Positions 60,290 to 64,000 of a stretch of DNA of 64,000 bases are shown in pieces. The stretch spans positions 625,001 to 689,000 of the forward strand of contig JAIGNY010001834.1 in the NCBI GenBank assembly GCA_020152595.1. The letters run 5' to 3'. Each line of letters begins with the position of its first letter. The stretch's first letter is position 1. The notes under the pieces were generated by a model. That model had not been told where the DNA came from, searched no databases, and saw only the letters and a program-made list of their open reading frames with translations. Position numbers and translations under genes: made by a program. Origin of the DNA: Chiridota heheva (Eukaryota; Echinodermata; Holothuroidea; Apodida; Chiridotidae).

Positions 60290-60685
60290 GCACATCTATT
60301 TTCAGCACATCTATTTTTCAGCACATTTATTTTTCAACACATTTATTTTTCAGCACATCTATTTTTCGACACATCTATTTTTCAGCACATCTATTTTTCA
60401 GCACATCTATTTTTCTACACATCTATTTTTCAGCAAATCTATTTTTCAGCACATTTATTTTTCAGCACATTTATTTTTCGACACATCTATTTTTCAGCAC
60501 ATCTATTTTTCTACACATCAGCATCTATTTTTCAGCACATTTATTTTTCGACACATCTATTTTTCAGCACATCTATTTTTCAGCACATTTATTTTTCGAC
60601 ACATCTATTTTTCAGCACATCTGTTTTTCAGCACATTTATTTTTTGACACATCTATTTTTCAGCACATCTATTTTTTAGCACATA
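60290..60685. repeat. 16-bp minisatellite, ~24 copies
   Basis: Unit CAGCACATCTATTTTT with CGACACAT and ATTTATTTTT variants. The two long overlapping plus-strand frames (HLFFSTFIFQHIYF-like) are artefacts of the 16-bp period. Confidence 0.96.
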
Positions 60686-61076
60686 TAAAATTTAGATTGT
60701 TTAATTTGTTTAAGACTTAATTTCAGTCAGTGAAAATCATCAGACTGTTTGCTCCTGCTAAATTTGTATTGAGGTATAACAGAACTACTCCCTTTCAAAA
60801 AACATTGGAAGAAGTTAATAAATTAGTACAAGGAAATACAAAGGTTTTTGTCCTGCATGATGTCACAAACTTTGCATAAAATTTGCATACTTTATTCTAA
60901 CAAGGCCTTAAAATTGAAAACTGTCTAAAATGGTCAATTTGTAACCATTTTGATATTTTTATGGGTTATAGCATATCTAAGAAAAGCCAAACTTAAAATT
61001 GTTCACACCAATTTTTACAGTAATGATGATTTATATGAAAAAACACAGACAATAACAATTAGCAAGACAATTTAAA

Positions 61077-61290
61077 CAAGAAGATGGAGATTGATTGGGC
61101 ATGTGCTAAGGAGAGAGAATGATGATTATGCAAAAATTTCATTGTTGGGGCTCCAGAAGCAGGAAAAGAGGACAACTGACAACAATTCGGAGAAGGAGTT
61201 GAGAAAGAGAGGAAGGATCTTCGATGGAATAGTTGGAGGGAGGCGATAGAATTTGCCAGAGACAGGAAGAAGCTACTTCCATGAAGCCTC
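61077..61290 (+). pseudogene. LINE C-terminal fragment in the intron
   Basis: RRWRLIGHVLRRENDDYAK and, after frameshifts, SRKRGQLTTIRRR and WREAIEFARDRKKLLP then TGA. This is the conserved tail of RTE/CR1-like ORF2 (RRW.W.GHVLR..., K.RRGRPK.TWRR..., W.EA...A.DR..W). Opposite strand to the host gene. Confidence 0.8.
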
Positions 61291-61494
61291 AATCTCCACA
61301 GTCAGGAGAGGAGAGTGGTACAGTAAGGTAAGCATATTTTTTCCAATTAATCTCAAGTTGTACATAAGAAAGTAGGCAAAACAATAACTTATAACCATTG
61401 GATACATCATGCTAGCAGTAAACAGGGCTCGAAAAAGTAGCTATAATTTACCACTTTAAATCTGTGTGTGAGTTGAGTGGGGACTTATCCTGTT

Positions 61495-62330
61495 GTTTTT
61501 AGGTGTATGTACTTGCCTTTTGGGAGTAAGAAGCTTCTGATTGGTTGATTTCACCCATGTGCTGACCTGCTGGTCTGTGGACCTCTGCTGTTTACAATGA
61601 AGTATGTGTGGGTAGTAAGGGGTTTTCCCTGTCCCAGCACATTTTGTTAAGTGTATGTACTTGCCTTTTGGGGGTAAGAAGCTTCTGATTGGTTGATTTC
61701 ACCCATGTGCTGACCTGCTGGTCTGTGGACCTCTGCTGTTTACAGGGGTTTTCCCTGTCCCAGCACATTTTGTTAAGTGTATGTACTTGCCTTTTGGGGT
61801 AGAAGCTTCCGATTGGTTGAATTCACCCATGTGCTGACCTGCTGGTCTGTGGACCTCTGCTGTTTACAATGAAGTATGTGTGGGTAGTAAGGGGTTTTCC
61901 CTGTCTCAGCACATTTTGTTAAGTGTATGTACTTGCCTTTTGGGAGTAAGAAGCTTCCGATTGGTTGAATTCACCCATGTGCTGACCTGCTGGTCTGTGG
62001 ACCTCTGCTGTTTACAATGAAGTATGTGTGGGTAGTAAGGGGTTTTCCCTGTCCCAGCACATTTTGTTAAGTGTATGTACTTGCCTTTTGGGGGTAAGAA
62101 GCTCCTGATTGGTTGATTTCACCCATGTGCAGACCTGCTGGTCTGTGGACCTCTGCTGTTTACAATGAAGTATGTGTGGGTAGTAAGGGGTTTTTCCTGT
62201 CCCAGCACATTTTGTTAAGTGTATGTACTTGCCTTTTGGGGGTAAGAAGCTTCTGATTGGTTGATTTCACCCATGTGCTGACCTGCTGGTCTGAGGACCT
62301 CTGCTGTTTGTCGTTCTCCTCCAGCTGTGA
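61495..62330. repeat. 148-bp tandem array carrying a copy of an exon edge and splice donor
   Basis: Six starts of GTGTATGTACTTGCCTTTTG at 61503, 61651, 61777, 61923, 62071 and 62219. The third unit lacks ~22 bp. Each unit ends with the sequence whose minus strand is AACAGCAGAGGTCC, ACAGACCAGCAG|GTCAGC, i.e. the 3' end and donor of the candidate exon at 62283-62333. Confidence 0.93.
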
Positions 62331-62333
62331 TTT
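62283..62333 (-). CDS. Candidate 51-nt exon upstream in the coiled-coil-like gene
   Basis: A strong polypyrimidine acceptor TTTCTTTCTCCTGTAG precedes 62333, and donor CAG|GTCAGC follows 62283. In phase 0 it encodes KSQLEENDKQQRSSDQQ, a polar coiled-coil-like peptide. Its phase-0 end does not match the phase-2 start at 60205, so another exon must lie between, or this one is not part of the gene. Confidence 0.35.
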
Positions 62334-64000
62334 CTACAGGAGAAAGAAACAGCAAAAACTAGTTATTTCTTAAAATATCTACATTGATTATGAGATTTGT
62401 TGGCACGCCAAAAGCAAACGTTATGTTGTGCCCAAAAAGCAAAAATTAATGCACAGAAGGTGCATTCAAAAAGAGAATAACTGAAGAGGTGACGAAGAGT
62501 AGAATGATTGAGGAGGTCAGTAATAGAGGTAAAAGGTCCCTGGGGTAGAGGTCAGATGTAATCGATATAGCAAATGAAGGGGCTAAGCCAACAAGCAATA
62601 GACGTAAGTGATCTCAGAATCACCCTCCCATTGGAATCCCTCCCAAACAAGAGTAGAATCACACTCCCTTTCTCTGGGAGTAATAGATGTGACAGCACTG
62701 GTGTAGCCAGGATTTTTGTTAGGAGGGGGGGGGGTGGAGCAACCATGAGCGTTGGGACATATTTTTGATGGGGTGTAACCAAAATTATGTCGCCATAAGG
62801 CAACATTGCTTTGCGTAGTGCAAAGCCCTATGACGTGGTCTCCAGGGGCCTGCCTAAGGGCCCCTGGTGGGGTCAGGGAAAATCCCCAAAGGGGTCTAGG
62901 ATACGAAGCCTCCGGAAGCTCTGAGAAAATATGCATTTTAGAGATTTGTTTTTTTTAGAGATATGAAATGCGTTAAAATTGAAGCCAATCGCGTGGTGTG
63001 TTTTCAAAGGGCGAAGTTCCAGAAAGCTACAGGACATGAAGGGAATTAGACACTTTTTTTTTTTTTGGGGGGGTGGGAAGGAGGGGGTAACTGTCTATGT
63101 GATATGTGTCACAGTCTGAAGGTGTGCATTATATACAGTGCTAGCGAGAATGAATGTGTCATGCATTCCCACGTTTCACATTGTTCACGCCATCCATGGA
63201 GTACCACCGCGATTGGATTAACTATTGTTAAGAATGCGGGGAAATTGCGATCAATAAACCAGCTTAAGTTGTCCACTTTAAGTACATTTTATCCGTGGTT
63301 ACGAACCAGAAAAATCCGTTTAATGTTTCGCGGGGACAATAAGAACAATTCTTTTGTGATTGCGTTTAATCCTCGAGGTTTGCCGTGGCTTCAAGCACAC
63401 AAAATAATTACAAGGATGTTTAAAAGGAATTAAAGACTTAGGCCCTTTGTAAGTTCCAAAATCTCAACAGGTTTAAGAGACCAGCATCATAGACCCCTAG
63501 CCCGTATTAGGTGTGTGCAACTTCACATCTTTTATATCTACAAGCAATCAATATCTTTTTCCACAGGTTCATGAGTCCATGATAAACAAAGAAAACGAGA
63601 CAAATATTGCCTAGTTTTCTTTTTTCATTTGTAAAATAAAGAAGAAAAAACATTCGTTACGCTTTTTCTTATACCATTACCAGCCCATCCAACATTTACA
63701 ATCAAGCATTTGCTGAAAGTAAATAATTAAGAAATCCCCCCCAAAATAATTATTAATTCAATTTTATTTACTCAATGCCTTCCAAATCCTGATATATTTG
63801 ACTTCTTCTAATGTGTATTCCATATTAATATCACTTTTAAGTCGGGCTTAAAAAATACAAGAAGTATCGGCGTACCTGTAGACTTCCGATTTCCCTGCAC
63901 CGTCGCAGCGTAACTGTAGGCCTACAATATACATGTATGTACAAGCAACTTAACACTCGGTCCCAAAACCAAAGTCCATAGCTATCCAAATCCAATGTTA
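62334..64000. other. Non-coding; dispersed repeat at ~62700-63070
   Basis: GTGTAGCCAGGATTTTTGTT, a G-run, then GCGAAGTTCCAGAAAGC and CGAAGCCTCCGGAAGC relate this to 38690-39000. The plus-strand frame 63065-63433 ends KIITRMFKRN and has no recognised domain. From 63434 to 64000 I see nothing beyond AT-rich sequence. Confidence 0.35.

Noticed and set aside
60234..60679. Two overlapping ~130-codon plus-strand frames
   Set aside because: Artefact of the 16-bp repeat, same peptide in every frame.
63065..63433. 122-codon plus-strand ORF as a gene
   Set aside because: Starts in a G-run, no recognised domain, no splice or promoter evidence; could still be real but unsupported.

Overview
This is an AT-rich metazoan nuclear window. 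Evidence is spliced GT-AG exons, tRNA-derived SINEs, several non-LTR retrotransposon clades, DNA transposons, many mini- and microsatellites, and metazoan histone-type 3' processing signals. Codon use, a somatomedin-B-like receptor exon and the repeat style suggest a marine invertebrate, but the phylum cannot be fixed from the sequence. Host coding sequence is sparse. Most long open frames are low-complexity or repeat artefacts.

Layout. 1-1129 (- strand): first two exons of a secreted or receptor protein, with a signal peptide then a Cys-rich SMB-like segment; it runs off the left edge. 2461-3056: a MITE with 31-bp inverted termini. 4994-5211: AGY microsatellite. 5215-9282 (- strand): an unusual compact cluster of a Bcl-2-like ORF, a charged ORF, a small ORF and a decayed PC4-like ORF. 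Two of these share a ~253-bp 5' leader and end in canonical histone stem-loop/HDE signals. A 121-bp palindrome built like a divergent histone promoter lies at one edge, and an RTE-like LINE has inserted in the middle. 10072-10409: a 169-bp tandem duplication. 11930-16850: a decayed L1/Tx1-type LINE in which a 23-bp minisatellite has grown out of the coding sequence. 18766-19521: a ~750-bp GAA tract.

19771-29600: about three ~3-kb tandem units, each with a tRNA-derived SINE carrying a 54-bp VNTR, plus ~360-bp subrepeats. Individual units carry a 1,004-bp hAT element (8-bp TSD) or a 525-bp TTAA-flanked MITE, and the neighbouring unit preserves the empty site. 29832-29913 (- strand): a signal-peptide exon of an unidentified secreted protein. 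30-48 kb: mostly repeats, with an AT tract, LINE fragments (35.8 kb, 45.0 kb) and at least seven minisatellites.

48931-60205 (- strand): the 3' part of a host gene for a charged, coiled-coil-like protein. Five exons, including a 26-nt microexon, chain in phase. Its 8-kb last intron holds another LINE fragment whose reverse-transcriptase motif has expanded into a ~2.7-kb minisatellite with 128-bp higher-order periodicity. A possible further upstream exon at 62283-62333 has had its 3' edge and splice donor amplified about six times in a 148-bp tandem array.

Most notable: the shared-leader/histone-3'-end cassette at 5.2-9.3 kb, and three separate minisatellites that grew from or beside LINE coding sequence.
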